64,000 bases of DNA from Peromyscus leucopus (GCF_004664715.2 NC_051069.1:78452647-78516646), one strand, 5' to 3'. Shown: positions 1 to 11,735, numbered from the stretch's first letter. Program-made: numbers and translations. The notes: generated by a model from the sequence alone, not told the origin.

Positions 1-1239
1 TCAGTGACACCAGAAGGATAACATCAGTCAAATCCGGAACACTTGAATTTTTACAACACAAATGACCCACTTTCTTCAACAAACAGCATGAAAATGAATA
101 AGATAGAGGACTGTGAAATCAATTTTCAGGTGCACAACAAAAACAAATGAATGTCATGTGTGGCTGTTGGAATCCTGATTCAAACAAAGCAACTGACCAA
201 AATGAAAAAACAAAACAAAACATTTTCTGAGGCATCATGGAAAATGTGGATACAACCCAACTCTTAATAAATGACATTAAAAACATGTTTGTAAATTGCA
301 TTAGATGTGAGTTAGTGTCTAGGTTATTTTAAGCTTTCATTGAAGATGAATATTAGGTATACCTGGGTGACTTGCTTTAAAAACTGAATTTTCACAATAC
401 ATTTCATAGACTGTAGGAAATCTTTGAGATCTTTTTTTCCCAGTGATTTCCAGAGTTAAAATTATTTTTATAACAAACGGAGGTGTTTTTTCCTTTTGGA
501 CCACTTTGACACAAAAGCAATGGAGTAGCATGGTGCAGATATCCTGGTAGCTGTGAGTTCTTGAGAGCCACTTGCTCAAGATGAAGACAAAACATCCAAA
601 TGGCCAATTTGGATGTACTGCACAAAGCAATAAAGATCATAAATTCTGTGCAAACTTGACCTTTCTGGAATACAGCCTTTCAATATTTCATGTGGAGAAA
701 CGGAAGCAATCACACTGCATGCCAAAGGATGCTTACTGTCTGTGAGAAGAGAACTCCTGGTATTCTTGCAGCTTCACGCTGAGCCGGGCACTTCTTCCGT
801 GCAATAAAATGTTTACTTGAAGAACTAGCAGATAAATGATGGTCAAGTCAGACCTGAGTATTTGAGAGACACTTTTTCAAAAACCAATGAAGTCAAGTGC
901 CATTTCAGGTAAAGCCAGTTGTAAAAATCTGGTCTTTCAAATAAAAATCAGAATTTGAAGATATGTATATCCCCAACTTACCAGAATGTAAATATGTTCT
1001 GATGAAGTATAGGTAAACAAATGTGTATTTGAATCCTGTACCAGGAAAGACATCAGTATTTTTATGATTGGTACAACTTAGTCATCCAGGACTGTCCAAA
1101 TGATTGGTAATAATGAAACAGAAAATAACACATGGGTAAAGATCCACTCAAAGTACAAAGAAGACAAAGGATTTTAATATAAAGAATATTTAAAAATACA
1201 TCATAGAGTTTAGATTCTGCACTGTGTTATCCAAACAAG

Positions 1240-1241
<2 letters not shown>
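1..1241 (-). other. Unassigned tract; minus strand has short coding-like frames
   Basis: No known repeat was recognised. On the minus strand two overlapping frames of 97 and 78 residues cover about 337-640, and similar-looking text extends upstream to about 830 but is broken by stops and changes frame. I could not match the peptides to any family. The tract could be an old retrocopy, a 3' UTR or chance. No splice sites, promoter or start context support a live gene. Confidence 0.2.

Positions 1242-1283
<42 letters not shown>
1242..1283. repeat. Poly(T) run of 42
   Basis: An uninterrupted run of 42 T on the plus strand. On the minus strand it reads as a poly(A) tail following the unassigned 1284-1435 sequence, so it may mark the 3' end of a minus-strand retroposed copy. 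No target-site duplication was found for that copy. Confidence 0.9.
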
Positions 1284-1286
<3 letters not shown>

Positions 1287-1435
1287 GCCACTCATGGAGC
1301 TCAAGCTTGGCAGATAGGAAGCTTATTTACTTGTAAGGAGGCAGAAGTCCTGAATCTCAAATCTGCCTCCCTTAGACAACACTTAGGAATACTTATAGGA
1401 TAAAGAAACAGGGTAGTCTGAGGTATGGGGGAAAG
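1284..1435 (-). other. Unassigned 152-bp segment between poly(T) and LTR
   Basis: This segment lies between the 42-T run and the LTR at 1436. On the minus strand it would be the 3' part of a polyadenylated retrocopy interrupted by the LTR. Its family is not recognised. Confidence 0.25.
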
Positions 1436-1795
1436 TTTAGCTGGAGTTTTCTTGGTCCTGCCTGGCCCATGGTCAGGACAAATCTCTCTCACCCACCAGT
1501 CCCACAGCCAAGTAAACACACAGAGACTTAAATTATTTATAAACTGTATGACTGTGGCAGGCTTCTTGCTAACTGTTCTTATATCTTAAATCAACCCATT
1601 TCTATTAATCTATAAGTTGCCATGTGGCTCGTGGCTTACCGGTATCTTAACATCTTCTCATGGCGGCGGCTGGCAGCATCTCTCTGCCTCAGCCTTCCAC
1701 TTCCCAGCATTCTCCACTCTCCTTGTCCTGCCTATACTTCCTGCCTGGCTACTGGCCAATCAGCATTTCATTTATACAGAGCAATATCCACAGCA
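1436..1795 (-). mobile_element. Solo LTR, ERVK/mys-like, with 6-bp TSD GGAAAG
   Basis: On the minus strand it begins TGCTGTGG and ends near CTCCAGCTAAA. GGAAAG flanks it exactly at 1430-1435 and 1796-1801. Internal landmarks shared with the LTR at 48679 include GATTGGCCAGTAGCCAGG, the AGGCTGAGGCAGAGAGA stretch and AGAAATGGGTT. The 360-bp length and 6-bp duplication fit a class II LTR retrotransposon reduced to a solo LTR. No internal retroviral sequence is attached. The terminal CA appears mutated. Confidence 0.8.
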
Positions 1796-1801
1796 GGAAA
1801 G

Positions 1802-2394
1802 CGAAATGATTGGTAGTTAGCACATGTGTAACCCAACCTCATGACTCCTTATAGGTTGCATGTTCAGAAAATGATGGTGTTGGCATGATGGATAGAGCTG
1901 AGGACCCTCTTCTGTGAAAAAGGTGGTCCAGAAGACACTTACACAGACTCAGAATAAGGGATGGTGACTGAACCAGACAAGAATATGTCCAAATTCCTAA
2001 AAGCAATGCAAGTAATTGTTGCCATAGTGATAATGTGCAGTGATGATGTCTATAGTAAAGCTAGTTGAGTCTGTTGCTTTTCTATTTTCTGAATAACTTT
2101 GCAAATGGGTGATCAAAGTGGTCAGCAGCCAGGGAAGCTGAATGGTTTATTCAGGGTGACCCTATGTTCCACAACTAACACTTATGACACTTGTGATAGG
2201 TCAGTAAAGTATCAGAAAAGAATATGCTCAGGTACTTGAGAAGACAAGGCATGCCTTCATTCCCAGCTGTATACCCGTCATCCATGTCTACCTCCCTTTC
2301 TACCATCCCTTTTTGTTGGTTTGTTTGTTTATTTAAAGCAGCATTACATTTTCCATTCTTAGCATTTTTCTATACTTTAAAAAATATTAAGGAT
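1802..2394. other. Unassigned sequence
   Basis: No confident repeat or gene is seen. Several T-rich and TTTG-like patches occur near 2310-2340. Confidence 0.4.
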
Positions 2395-2404
2395 CTCAAA
2401 GAAT

Positions 2405-2599
2405 CTTTTTTTTTTCTTTTAAGATTTATTTATTTATTATGTACCCAGTGTTCTGCCTGATGGTGTCCTCGAAAGCCAGAAGAGGGCACCAGATCTCATT
2501 ACTGGTGGTTACAGGCCACTCTGTGGTTTCTGGGAATTGAACTCAGGACCTCTGGAAGAGCAGTCAATGCTCCTAACTGCTGAGCCATCTCTCCAGCCC
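2405..2599 (-). mobile_element. B2 SINE
   Basis: On the minus strand it begins GGGCTGGAGAGATGGCTCAG, the tRNA-derived B2 head with the A box, continues through the B-box region (GAACTCAGG on the plus strand is its complement), and ends in an A/T-rich tail with TTTATT repeats. The flanking duplication is approximately TCAAAGAATC (about 2396-2405) and TCAAAAGAATC (2600-2610). The copy is full length and well preserved. Confidence 0.93.
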
Positions 2600-2615
2600 T
2601 CAAAAGAATCTTTTT

Positions 2616-3260
2616 GTTTGTAAAATGTATTGATAACCACAAACCCCTTCCTGGACCACAGCCCTTTCCAATGAAGCATGTTTCCAATAATTTGGTAGTT
2701 AGAAGTGTTCATTATCTGTCAAGACTCAGGGTTGATCTCATACAGGACAATATAAAACAAGATAGCCCCTGTGACTTTAGTGCCACTGGCAAGGCCAGGT
2801 GCCCCTAAATACACAACCTCTGACTTCTAAAATTTCCAACATAAATGTAACTGACACTTTGATTCCTTTTTAAATGGCTCACTGACACCTAACTAGGGAT
2901 GTGGCTTAACATTTTCTTTCCAAAGATAGAAACCAAAAAAAGAGCAATGGATCTATTTGATACACATGGATTCTAGGGCAGTGTAGATATCTTCATGGAG
3001 ATGCCCAGTTGGGTATCTGAGTTTGTAACTCAGGAAACTGGTATGAGATAGAGATAGAGATGGGAGAACTGTCCACATTTACACTGTAATGAAGATGCAG
3101 GTGTGGGTAAATCCAGTCAGCATTACAGAAAACAGAAGGGACTCAGAGAAAAGACTAAGAAAAAGTGAACTGAAAGAAAGAATGCGAGGAAGCCAGAGTA
3201 AAGTAGGTCACAGGGAAACCAGAGCAGAAGACAGAGAGTGAATGGTCAGGGGAGACAAAA
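2616..3260. other. Unassigned sequence
   Basis: No repeat or gene is recognised between the B2 and the GA microsatellite. Purines increase toward the microsatellite from about 3120. Confidence 0.4.
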
Positions 3261-3280
3261 AGAGAGAGACAGAGAGAGAC

Positions 3281-3348
<68 letters not shown>
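3261..3348. repeat. (GA)n microsatellite with GACA interruptions
   Basis: About 88 bp of GA dinucleotides. The first 40 bp contain interspersed GACAGA variants and the remainder is pure. The Leu/Ser-repeat open frames on the minus strand here come from this tract and are not genes. Confidence 0.97.
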
Positions 3349-3351
<3 letters not shown>

Positions 3352-3396
3352 AGATGGCATTAATGAAAAACACAAGCAGTCAATGAGAGTAATCAC

Positions 3397-3927
3397 TGTT
3401 GCTAGTATTTTGGGGTTTTTTCCCTCCTTATTCTTTGGGGGGCCCACCACCCAGCTCCCAAATAAATACTCAGAGACTTATTCTTTCTTATGAATGCCTC
3501 ACCTTAGCTTGGTTTATTTCTAGCCAGCTTTTCTTAACTTAAATTATCCTGTCTACCTTTAGCCTCTGGGCTTTTACCTTTCTCTATTTCTGTATGTCTT
3601 TTCTTTCCTTCTTATTCCACATCTGGCTGTGTGGCTGGGTGGCTGGCCCCCAGCATCCTCCCCTGCTTTTCTCGCCCCTCCCTTTTCTCTTTTTCTCCTT
3701 ATATTTATTCTCTCTGCCTGTCAGCCCTGCCTTTCCTTTGTCCTGCCTTGCTATTGGCTGCTCAGCTCTTTATTAGACCAACCAGGTGTTTTAGACAGGC
3801 GAAGTAACATGGCTTCATAGAGTTAAACAAATGCAACAAAAAAGAATGCAGCACATCTTTGTATAGTTGAACAAATGTTCCATAGCATAAGTAAATATAA
3901 CACATCTTCAACTAATATTTCAATGCA
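3397..3927 (-). mobile_element. Solo LTR, ERVK-like, 531 bp, 6-bp TSD AATCAC
   Basis: On the minus strand it runs from TGCATTG to TAGCAACA. AATCAC flanks it exactly at 3391-3396 and 3928-3933. Landmarks on the plus strand are CCCAAATAAATACTCAGAG (complement of the R/U5 region), TTGGCTGCTCAGCTC and GTTAAACAAATGCAACA. It belongs to a different LTR family from the copies at 1436 and 48679. It is a solo LTR with no coding remnant. Confidence 0.8.
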
Positions 3928-4095
3928 AATCACTGAATTACACTTGATGACCCTGCCATAGAGATGAGGAGGAGAAGAGGGGATGAAAGAGGTGCGTGTG
4001 GTGGGAGTAGACAGCCTTAGGAAAGAAAGCACATCATTCAGCAAGGTATTTTTCTTATTTTCTTAAAATAAAAAAGATTTTAACATAATTTGGCT

Positions 4096-4121
4096 TTTTG
4101 TTTGTTTGTTTGTTTGTTTGT
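4096..4121. repeat. (TTTG)n microsatellite
   Basis: Six TTTG units, forming the A-rich tail (minus-strand sense) of the adjacent B4-like SINE. Confidence 0.9.
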
Positions 4122-4130
4122 CTTTAATCT

Positions 4131-4340
4131 GTTTGTTTCTTGAGACAACGGCTTTATTTCAGGCTGGCCTCAAACTCCCTGAATAGCCAAAGATGACCCT
4201 GAACTTCTGATTCTCCTGCCTTCACCTCTGAGTGCAAGGATTACAGACATGTGCTACCACACTTGATTCATGTAGTGCTGGGGACTGAACACAGGGCTTT
4301 GTGTATGGTAGGCAAGCATAAGCCCAGTCCTTGAGCATGT
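4131..4340 (-). mobile_element. B4/RSINE1-like SINE (ID-B1 chimera), degenerate
   Basis: On the minus strand a tRNA/ID-like head (CTTGCCTACCATACACAAAG, then TTCAGTCCCCAGCAC) is followed by a B1-like body (GGTAGCACATGTCTGTAATCC, then GGTGAAGGCAGGAGAATCAG). The ID-then-B1 order is diagnostic of the B4 group. Divergence is high, so it is an old insertion. Confidence 0.8.
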
Positions 4341-6734
4341 TTTAGTGATCATTTTAATTGATTGGGGGCGGGGGCTGGTGAAACAAATCAAGCTGGAAGT
4401 AAAAGCATCATCAATGACAGCGAATAATAGAAGGAAAAAATGTAGAATCAGACAGCAAGAAGCAAAAACCACGCACAGAGAACTGCAGATTCTGGCAACA
4501 GGGAGATACCATGTCTCACAAACCCATTTCACTTTCTAAAGATAATGAAACTGAGGCATGGAAAGACTGATGTAAAGGCCACAGACTTGGAATTTGGGGA
4601 GTCTGATGATAGAGTCTGAGTTCTCAAGCAACAATATGGTTCTTTGTTTTCTAAAAATACATACTCATCGAGTAAATACACATTTCTATATGTGCAGGTA
4701 CAGATGGACACATGTAATATGTTACTCGCATCTCTGGTTAATGGGTTTGCAGCTGGCTTATATACTCTTTGTGCTTTTCCATGTTTCCAAACTTCCTACA
4801 AAGGGTAAATTGCCATGTTGTGAAGGAGGAAAATAGTATTCTCCAAAACAAGCCTGGGAGGAGACTAGGATACGGATGTAGAACAGAGCCTCATTACTCA
4901 AGTCCTGCCTCTGAAGGAAGCTTGAGGGGAGCAGGAGCAGGGATGAGGCAGGAATGGACGACTCAGCATCTTCCCACTCAGAACCCATAGTGTGTTCCCT
5001 TTGTCCCACTCAGACAGAACCCACAGCGGTCCCCTTGACTCTCCTGAAAGTTGGACTTACAGCTTAGCACCCATAACATGTGCTTTCCCTAGAAAGTGCT
5101 GTCTTTGTCTATCAAAGTTGTGCTGGCCATGACCCAGGACCTTAGCCTCTCAGATTAGACGATTCCCTTGTTATTTCATATCCCCTCCCTGAAGAGAAAT
5201 CATGAAGCTGCAGCCCCTGTAGACATGTTTCTGCACTGGATTTAGAGGTGTGGGTTCACTGCTCTTTGCAGAGCTCAGACTAAATCAACGGTGCAAGTCC
5301 TGCTGGTACACACCCTAGGTGAAGCAATTTTCCATGACATCCTAAAGCAGCTCTCCATTGGGCATCCCTAGCTCCTGCTTTGTGGAGCTATTCCCTCCCT
5401 GTCACGAAAACTCTTCCTTGAGAAGACATCATGTTTATGAAGGCAGTTAGGATACCATCCTGGTGGCTGACAGCCTGCTGTCCTCAGGAAGAGGCCGCCA
5501 TTCGGCTGTTTCTCCCACAACCACCTATGGCCTCAGTGGCCATGGTGTTAGTTTAGCTAGAGAGTTCACAATGATCTGCTTACAGCTACTAGATTCTATA
5601 AGATGCTGGGACATCCCTCCCTGTGCCCTGTGCTCCAATCTGAGTGCTGGGAGGTTTCCATGGAGTTCTGTCCAGAGTTGGTGCTTCTTGAAGCTCACAG
5701 ATGTTTTGTGCATCTCTCACATCCCAATTTATGTACATGTACCTACTCATAGACCTGCATCCTAGCCCTGGAAAAACCTAGCCAGAAAGTGTTCCTAACA
5801 TGAAGGCTGTGACACTTCCCCAATAGTTGACTTGTGTCACTCTTGGAAATATTTCCACCCTGACCTCTGAGTCTTTTCCTGTTCCCAGAAGGCCAACCAG
5901 AAAGGAAAGAGAGCCAAGTTTCACAGAGTGCACAAATTTATCTCAGCCATTTGCTGATCAGATGGTCTGGGCCCCTCACTCATCCCTTGAGTCCCAGAAT
6001 CCTCCTCCCTGAAGTGAAGTGAAGGTGTTATGAAAGGATTGTTTCAGAGACATTGCCTCCTTCTAAGTCCGTCCTTCATGCCCAGACCCAAGTCTTTGAT
6101 GGAGCCTCACTTGTTCCCACCATTAGAGATAACCCAGTCACTGTTCGCTCTCCATTGGCCTTGTTGACCAAGTGTCTATCTGTCCTCAGCTGTAGGCTGA
6201 GTCCTAGGATATGAAGATGAGAAACCACACGTTCCCTGTTCCCCAAAATGCCAATGCAAGGCAAGGATGTAGTGGTAGAACTGAAGTGCAACAAGAAATT
6301 AGGGAGCTCATGTTCCTGTATCAACACCACCTCTCACAGCAGAAGGTGTGAGAGAGCTATTGGGATAGGGTGAGTCGATTTTCTTTAAGAGTATGGCATT
6401 TGTAAGTTGACCAACGTCTGGTAAATGACTACACATCCAAGAATATATGGGTGGCAAAAATTGGACTTCATGGCTGGAAAGAAAACATGGACCTCAAGAT
6501 GAAAGGGGGAGTGGATCTGAAAGGAATGAGGAGGGGGTGAATATGATGGAAAAATATACAAAATTCTTGAAGAACTGATCCAAATCATCTGGAAACCCAG
6601 GCAGGTGTGAGTAATGCCAACAAAGGCAATCAGCAACGTGTAGAAAGGTAAATGACATTTTTTATGTTTCTAGACTTTACATGTACTTGTAAAACACTCA
6701 TGGGAGGCTTACAAGCAAGAAACGGGAAGGACAA

Positions 6735-6736
<2 letters not shown>
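4341..6736. other. Repeat-poor unassigned sequence
   Basis: About 2.4 kb in which I recognise no SINE, LINE, LTR or gene. A short MIR-like phrase (AAACTGAGGCATGGAAAG, near 4547) is too little to call. All open frames are at most about 100 residues, overlap on both strands and lack any familiar motif. Confidence 0.5.

Positions 6737-6781
<45 letters not shown>
6737..6781. repeat. (TG)n microsatellite
   Basis: 45 bp of pure GT dinucleotide. Confidence 0.98.
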
Positions 6782-6782
<1 letters not shown>

Positions 6783-8935
6783 GGGAGTGTCTGTGGTATA
6801 ATTTAAGGCTGTAACAGAAACTAACATTGAGAGATACATTCATTTATCTAAATAATCTAATTGAACCCTATGACAGACTCCTAAGGGGAGGGGTTTTTTA
6901 TTAAAATCCTTATATTGCAGAGACAAGGATGCATACAAAGAAGTCTTAGCTGTACCTTTGTAGATTGTCTTGGGCCCAGTGTGCAGGGGATTAAGAGAAG
7001 AGAGGGCAGCCAGCATCCTGAATGCTGACAGAGAGGCCACATCTTTCCCCTTGCTTCTTGCGCTGCCATGGCGACAGTCAGTTAAAAATAGTTTAGTCAC
7101 AAGTTGAGGAGTCAATGCACAGTGACACTGAGAAAGCTCTGCTGTCTGGAGAGCTGGGGGACAGGGCCCCTTCCTTCCTGGAGCAGGCTGCTCTGTGTGG
7201 GGGTGTTTCATATGTTCAGGACCCAGTGGCAGGTTTTCCTATAAAACAAAGGTGGGTGGGCACAGGTAAGTACTGGGCATGGTATGGCCAGCCTCACTTT
7301 CTCTCCATGAACCCCTTACATTTGGAGCTAGTATCTTGATCAACCATCTCCTTCTGGACCCTGAAGGAGGCCTGCCAATGTGTATCCCCATGCCACTACT
7401 CTGCTCACAGCTACCACACAGTTTGGCCTTTTATTGCCTGCTTATTGACTGAATAAAAAAGATGGTAAAAATTAAAATTTTAACTCCTTGCTTCAGAATA
7501 TATTTGAGTACTGCTGACTCACACACTAGCAAGCTATGACATCTTATTGAATAGACTCGTAGACTAAGCCTTCTGAGCTGGGTCTTGCTGACTTGGGTAA
7601 CTTCATACTCTCATTGTGCCAAAATTCAGACACAGACACTCACCCTAAGTCACAGGGTGTCTATCTCCCATGCCCCAGTGCTGTGTTCTTCTGGTGCTGC
7701 CTTTTCTTATCTCCATATAGAAAATTACCTGAGCTGAGGGTCCCTATTCCTGGAATGATTTCAAGACACATTTGACCACTAAGAATACTGCTTTAAAGAG
7801 GTATCACATTCAAGCTTTTGGATAACTACAGACTACAGGGGCTATGCCTTATAGATGATTTCAGAACCCCAGGAAGGCAAAGCAGGGAAGGAATGTGTGA
7901 GGGATCCTGCCATGCCTTTGCAGGGGATATTTGCATAATGAGCGCAGTGCATACATTAGCTCCTGATTTCACAATCCTGAGAAGTGAATGGGTATTATTA
8001 GTGTCATTTTTGTCTATAACTGGGTCACAAAACAAAAGGCAGACTTTCCAGATGATTCCCAAGGGGCAGACTCTGTGTGAGCACACTGACAGCATGCCGA
8101 ACTGGTCCAGCAGGGATCAACCATCCACCCTTCCTCTAGGAGAAGAATCAGCCCTCTTGTTACCCCTAGACTAGAGCTGCCAACGTTTGCACTTACATCT
8201 GCTGTGATTAACTACACTATCTCAGTCACTGGCCTTGGACTTAGTAGGTGAATGACACCTCAGTATTTCTGCCCATCTATGTTTCTTTCTTTTTCAGACA
8301 ATCATTTTCCCTGTCTTGGTGACTAATGCTGCCACATGCCCATACCCACAGAGAATCACCACTCCCAACCATACATCTACTTTCATCAGCCAAGCACCAA
8401 GTCCTGCCTATTTCTCTTACTAAATGATTACCTTTGCCACATCTTGGTAGAACTTTACCTGCATACTTACAGTAGTAACCAAAATATTTCTCCCATTCTG
8501 ATCTTACCCTATATATCCCACACTGTTCCACTTTCCAAAGTCATATATGTGTGGGCTACCTGATCCAGCTGTGATACTCATTTGTGTAACAACTTTGACT
8601 CCTTGAGATCATGAGATAGACTCCTTGGCCCAGATAGTACACCCTTGACCACTGTTCAGCCCTTAACCTTCACCTCTACCAGCCTTCATGCATAAGAATA
8701 TGGTTTCTGGACCCTGGAAATTCTTTCTTTGCAGCCCCAAGTATACCATGCTGTCCCTCACCTTTGCATTTTCCACATCTCCATCTGCAGCTGGTCCTTT
8801 TGAAGGATGAAATATTCAGTACAGTTAAAATAAAAAATACAGGGTTTTAAAAATGCAACAAAGCAGGCAAACATGGGGAGTAGCCTAGTAACCCCAAACT
8901 CTGCTTGGCTTGGGCTATACATGTATCTTTCCCCT
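6782..8935. other. Repeat-poor unassigned sequence
   Basis: No recognised transposon or gene. The longest frame (123 residues, minus strand, 6840-7211) is low in familiar motifs and overlaps frames on the other strand, so I treat it as chance. Confidence 0.5.
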
Positions 8936-9057
8936 AACAGTGTGATTGGCAACCTAGGTCCCTTACATGCAAACTATGCATGCACATCACCCTCCTAGCA
9001 ATGCAACTGGCAACCTAGGACCTCTACCTGCATCAAGCAGTGTATATGCCTCATTCT
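8936..9057. repeat. Diverged tandem duplication, period about 61 bp
   Basis: The phrase GGCAACCTAGG occurs at 8948 and again at 9009, with related flanks (CAGTGTGATT versus CAATGCAACT upstream, CCCTTACATGCA versus CCTCTACCTGCA downstream). Two diverged units are visible. Confidence 0.6.
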
Positions 9058-9143
9058 AAAGAATGGCTTGAGTTATTCTCCTGTCCACCATCAATGCCTC
9101 TCCTTTCATAGACAGCTTCTATTCAAATATATACCCATGTTGT

Positions 9144-9524
9144 GTTGATCAGATTTTGTTAACTCGACACAGACTATAGGTTTGTATGAAGAAAGAACTT
9201 CAATTAAGGAATTATCTCCATCACACTGACCTGTAGGTAAGTCTGTAAGGGCATTTTCTTGATTAATGGGAATGCCCAGCACACTGATCAGTGCACTCCT
9301 GGGCAGGTGGTCCTAAGCTGTATAATAAATTAGTCTGAGTAAACCATAGGAAGGAAGCCAATAAGTAACACTCTCCTGTGGTCTCTGCTTCCATTCCTAC
9401 CTCCAGGTTCCTGCCTTAGCTTCCCTCAGTGATAGGTTGTGGCCTGAAAGTATGAGTTGACCCTTTCCTCCTCAAGTTGTTTTTCAGCAGTGTTTTATTA
9501 CAGCAACAGAGAGCAAACTAAGAC
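9144..9524 (+). mobile_element. URR1-like non-autonomous DNA element
   Basis: Landmarks are GTTAACTCGACACAGAC near the start, GGGCATTTTCTTGATTAATG in the middle, GGTTCCTGCCTTAGCTTCC, GTTGACCCTTTCCTCC and an end of AGCAAACTAAGACAC. This order matches the rodent URR1 family (hAT-related) as I remember it. No transposase is expected or seen. The ends are slightly uncertain because the right end runs into the AC microsatellite. Confidence 0.75.
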
Positions 9525-9580
9525 ACACACACATATACATATATAGGTATACATACATATACACACATATATATACATAT

Positions 9581-9637
<57 letters not shown>

Positions 9638-9638
9638 C
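9522..9638. repeat. Compound AC / AT / GT microsatellite
   Basis: ACAC and ATAC/ATAT variants occupy 9522-9582, followed by about 52 bp of pure GT (9583-9634). The AC-rich left part and GT-rich right part are partly complementary, so the tract can fold back on itself. Confidence 0.95.
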
Positions 9639-10762
9639 AGAAGTAAGGGGGCCAACTCATTCTGGACCAATTTAGGGTTCATGAACAATAAGGCAAACCA
9701 TGTCCTTTGAGGGAACTTTTAGGGGGAAACCACCTCTTATATATAACTGGGCATTAAAATCAGATACATCATGGGAAGCAACATGCACAATAAAGAGAAG
9801 CTTGTATAACTCAAGTCTGTTTTGTCAGGAAAACCTTCCTATCCTTAGACACAATGAAACAAGCTCAAGGAAATAACAAATGACCCTTGAGGGCCCTTTC
9901 AGTAAGGTGGCCGATGTCACTCTTGGTATTATATCAAATCTGTACTATTACTTTGCTTTTTAATAAAGTTCCCTTACCATTTCAAAATCTTTATTTCAGT
10001 TATTTGAATAAAGAAGCCAACACCCTGGAAACACCTTATCCAGAAACTGACCACTAGTAACAATGGTATATGTTAAACATTTGTAATTATATAATAATTA
10101 ATATCATTAATCACAAAAACATAATAATGTGATGTAATTTGTGCTAGTCAGAAGAAATTAAATGACTTGTTATTTACATAATAACTCACACTGTCTTTTC
10201 AGCATTAAGTCCAAGTAGAATGACCATTCATCCTGATTTGTGAGGAACTGGTGGGGTAGGGGCAGTGATAAAAACCAACAGTCCTGACCAAATCAGGACA
10301 AAGAAATGCATGGTGACCTTCTTCCTCCAAAACTGCCCATGGCCCTCTCTGGCATATGCTGAATGGGAAGCCTGGGATGCCTGGCTCTGCTTCCCACTGC
10401 TACCCTTCCCTATAATTTCCAAGGCTATTTCTTCTCCTCCTTACAGACTTATTTCACTTCAGCACTGGTCTGTTAATCACTCCTTCCCTTACTCCCTCAC
10501 ATTCTCCACTCCTTTCTTCTCTAGCAGGGCCTACACTCATGGTTTTCTACTTGTAAGTCAGCTTATTCCTTTAGGTGATGAATGCCTTGAATGTGAAGCT
10601 GGCTGAGAGAAATTTATTGGGTTATGAATGAGTACAACCATCTGCACAGCCCATCCTTCAACTCTATCAAAGCTGTTTGGATATGGATCCAAATTGTTGA
10701 GTAGATTTTCTTCATCTTCTCCAGCAAGGCAGGAAGAGTAGAAGGGTGGCTGTCGCGGGCGC
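9639..10762. other. Unassigned sequence
   Basis: No confident family. TTTTTAATAAAGTTCCC near 9960 and a second AATAAAG near 10007 look like polyadenylation signals, so part of 9640-10020 could be an old LTR or 3' UTR, but I cannot assign it. Confidence 0.35.
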
Positions 10763-10772
10763 GGGGGGGGGG
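10763..10772. repeat. Short G run in GC-rich patch
   Basis: Ten G preceded by CGCGGGCGC, at the left edge of the tandem duplication. It is unusually GC-rich for its surroundings. Confidence 0.9.
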
Positions 10773-10900
10773 TCACAGTAACTGAGTACATCAGCTAGTC
10801 AAGCATTTAATGCATACTATAAGAACAAAGAACATGAATGAATGTTTTGTGCTCTATATGTTCTTTTTTTTATATTTTCTAAGATTGTTGATTTGATTTT

Positions 10901-10907
<7 letters not shown>

Positions 10908-10927
<20 letters not shown>
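10908..10927. repeat. Poly(T) tract
   Basis: Twenty T flanked by further T-rich sequence. It lies where the left duplication copy lacks about 320 bp present in the right copy. Confidence 0.9.
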
Positions 10928-10931
<4 letters not shown>

Positions 10932-11589
10932 TTCATCTATGAATCATAGTCTCCAGTGATCAAGATTTGATTTCACTGTTGTTCATTGACTAACTCCTCC
11001 CTCTGGACTTCAAGATTTCTTCAGAGATGAGTAAATATGTGTATTGAGCAAATATATGTGTAATATGTTACATATCAAGATACATACATACTCATTTATG
11101 TGACAAATATTTACTAAATCCGCTTTACACCACTTACTATGCTTAATGTTTCCCTGACTTGTCTCACTAAATCCCACATGAATCGATGGGACAGACACAT
11201 TATCTTGATGGACAAATGAGGAAAAACTAAATTCTGAGTGCTAGGTTATGGCTCGAATCATTCCACCTAGTCATGCACCTCAAAAAAAAAAAAAAATCAA
11301 GTTCCTTGATTCAATATATTTGCTCCTTGGGGGACAACCTTCCTTCTTAGGTTTTCATAATTGGGGCAGGGTTATTTAATGTAGATGGAATCTGATCCTT
11401 AAGGAGTAAGTTATTATAGATGACAAGTAATTCTTATCTGTCTTCTACCATTAGCTTATGTCTCATTTTCCCTGCTCCAACAGTCATGATTTTGACTCGG
11501 GACAAGTATTCACTTATTTCGATCTGGCTCAATTAATTCCTTTGGCCTGCTATCCCATTCCAAGCCTTGATAGAACCAGTTTTCCCATC

Positions 11590-11735
11590 TCTTTTATTTT
11601 TAATTATGAACACATGGTCTTGCTATGATAGCCAAGCTGACCTGAAACTCATGAACCTCCCGCAACATCTTCCCAGAAGCTGTGGGAATGATCCTGGCCT
11701 AGCTTCACATGCTTGAATACAGCCAAGAGCGCACC
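11590..11735 (-). mobile_element. Degenerate B1/B4-like SINE (left duplicate)
   Basis: Contains ACATGGTCTTGCTATGATAG, CTGACCTGAAACTCATGAAC and CATGCTTGAATACAGCC, a weak minus-strand B1-type body. It is the same insertion as the copy at 13258-13410, duplicated with it. Confidence 0.45.

Noticed and set aside
3155..3450. Leu/Ser-repeat frames on the minus strand
   Set aside because: They are produced by the GA microsatellite in different frames.
3397..3927. Full endogenous provirus
   Set aside because: Only a single LTR flanked directly by the 6-bp duplication is present. No gag, pol or env remnant lies beside any LTR in the window.
8948..9057. CRISPR-like repeat-spacer array
   Set aside because: Only two diverged units in a mammalian genome. 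It is a small tandem duplication.
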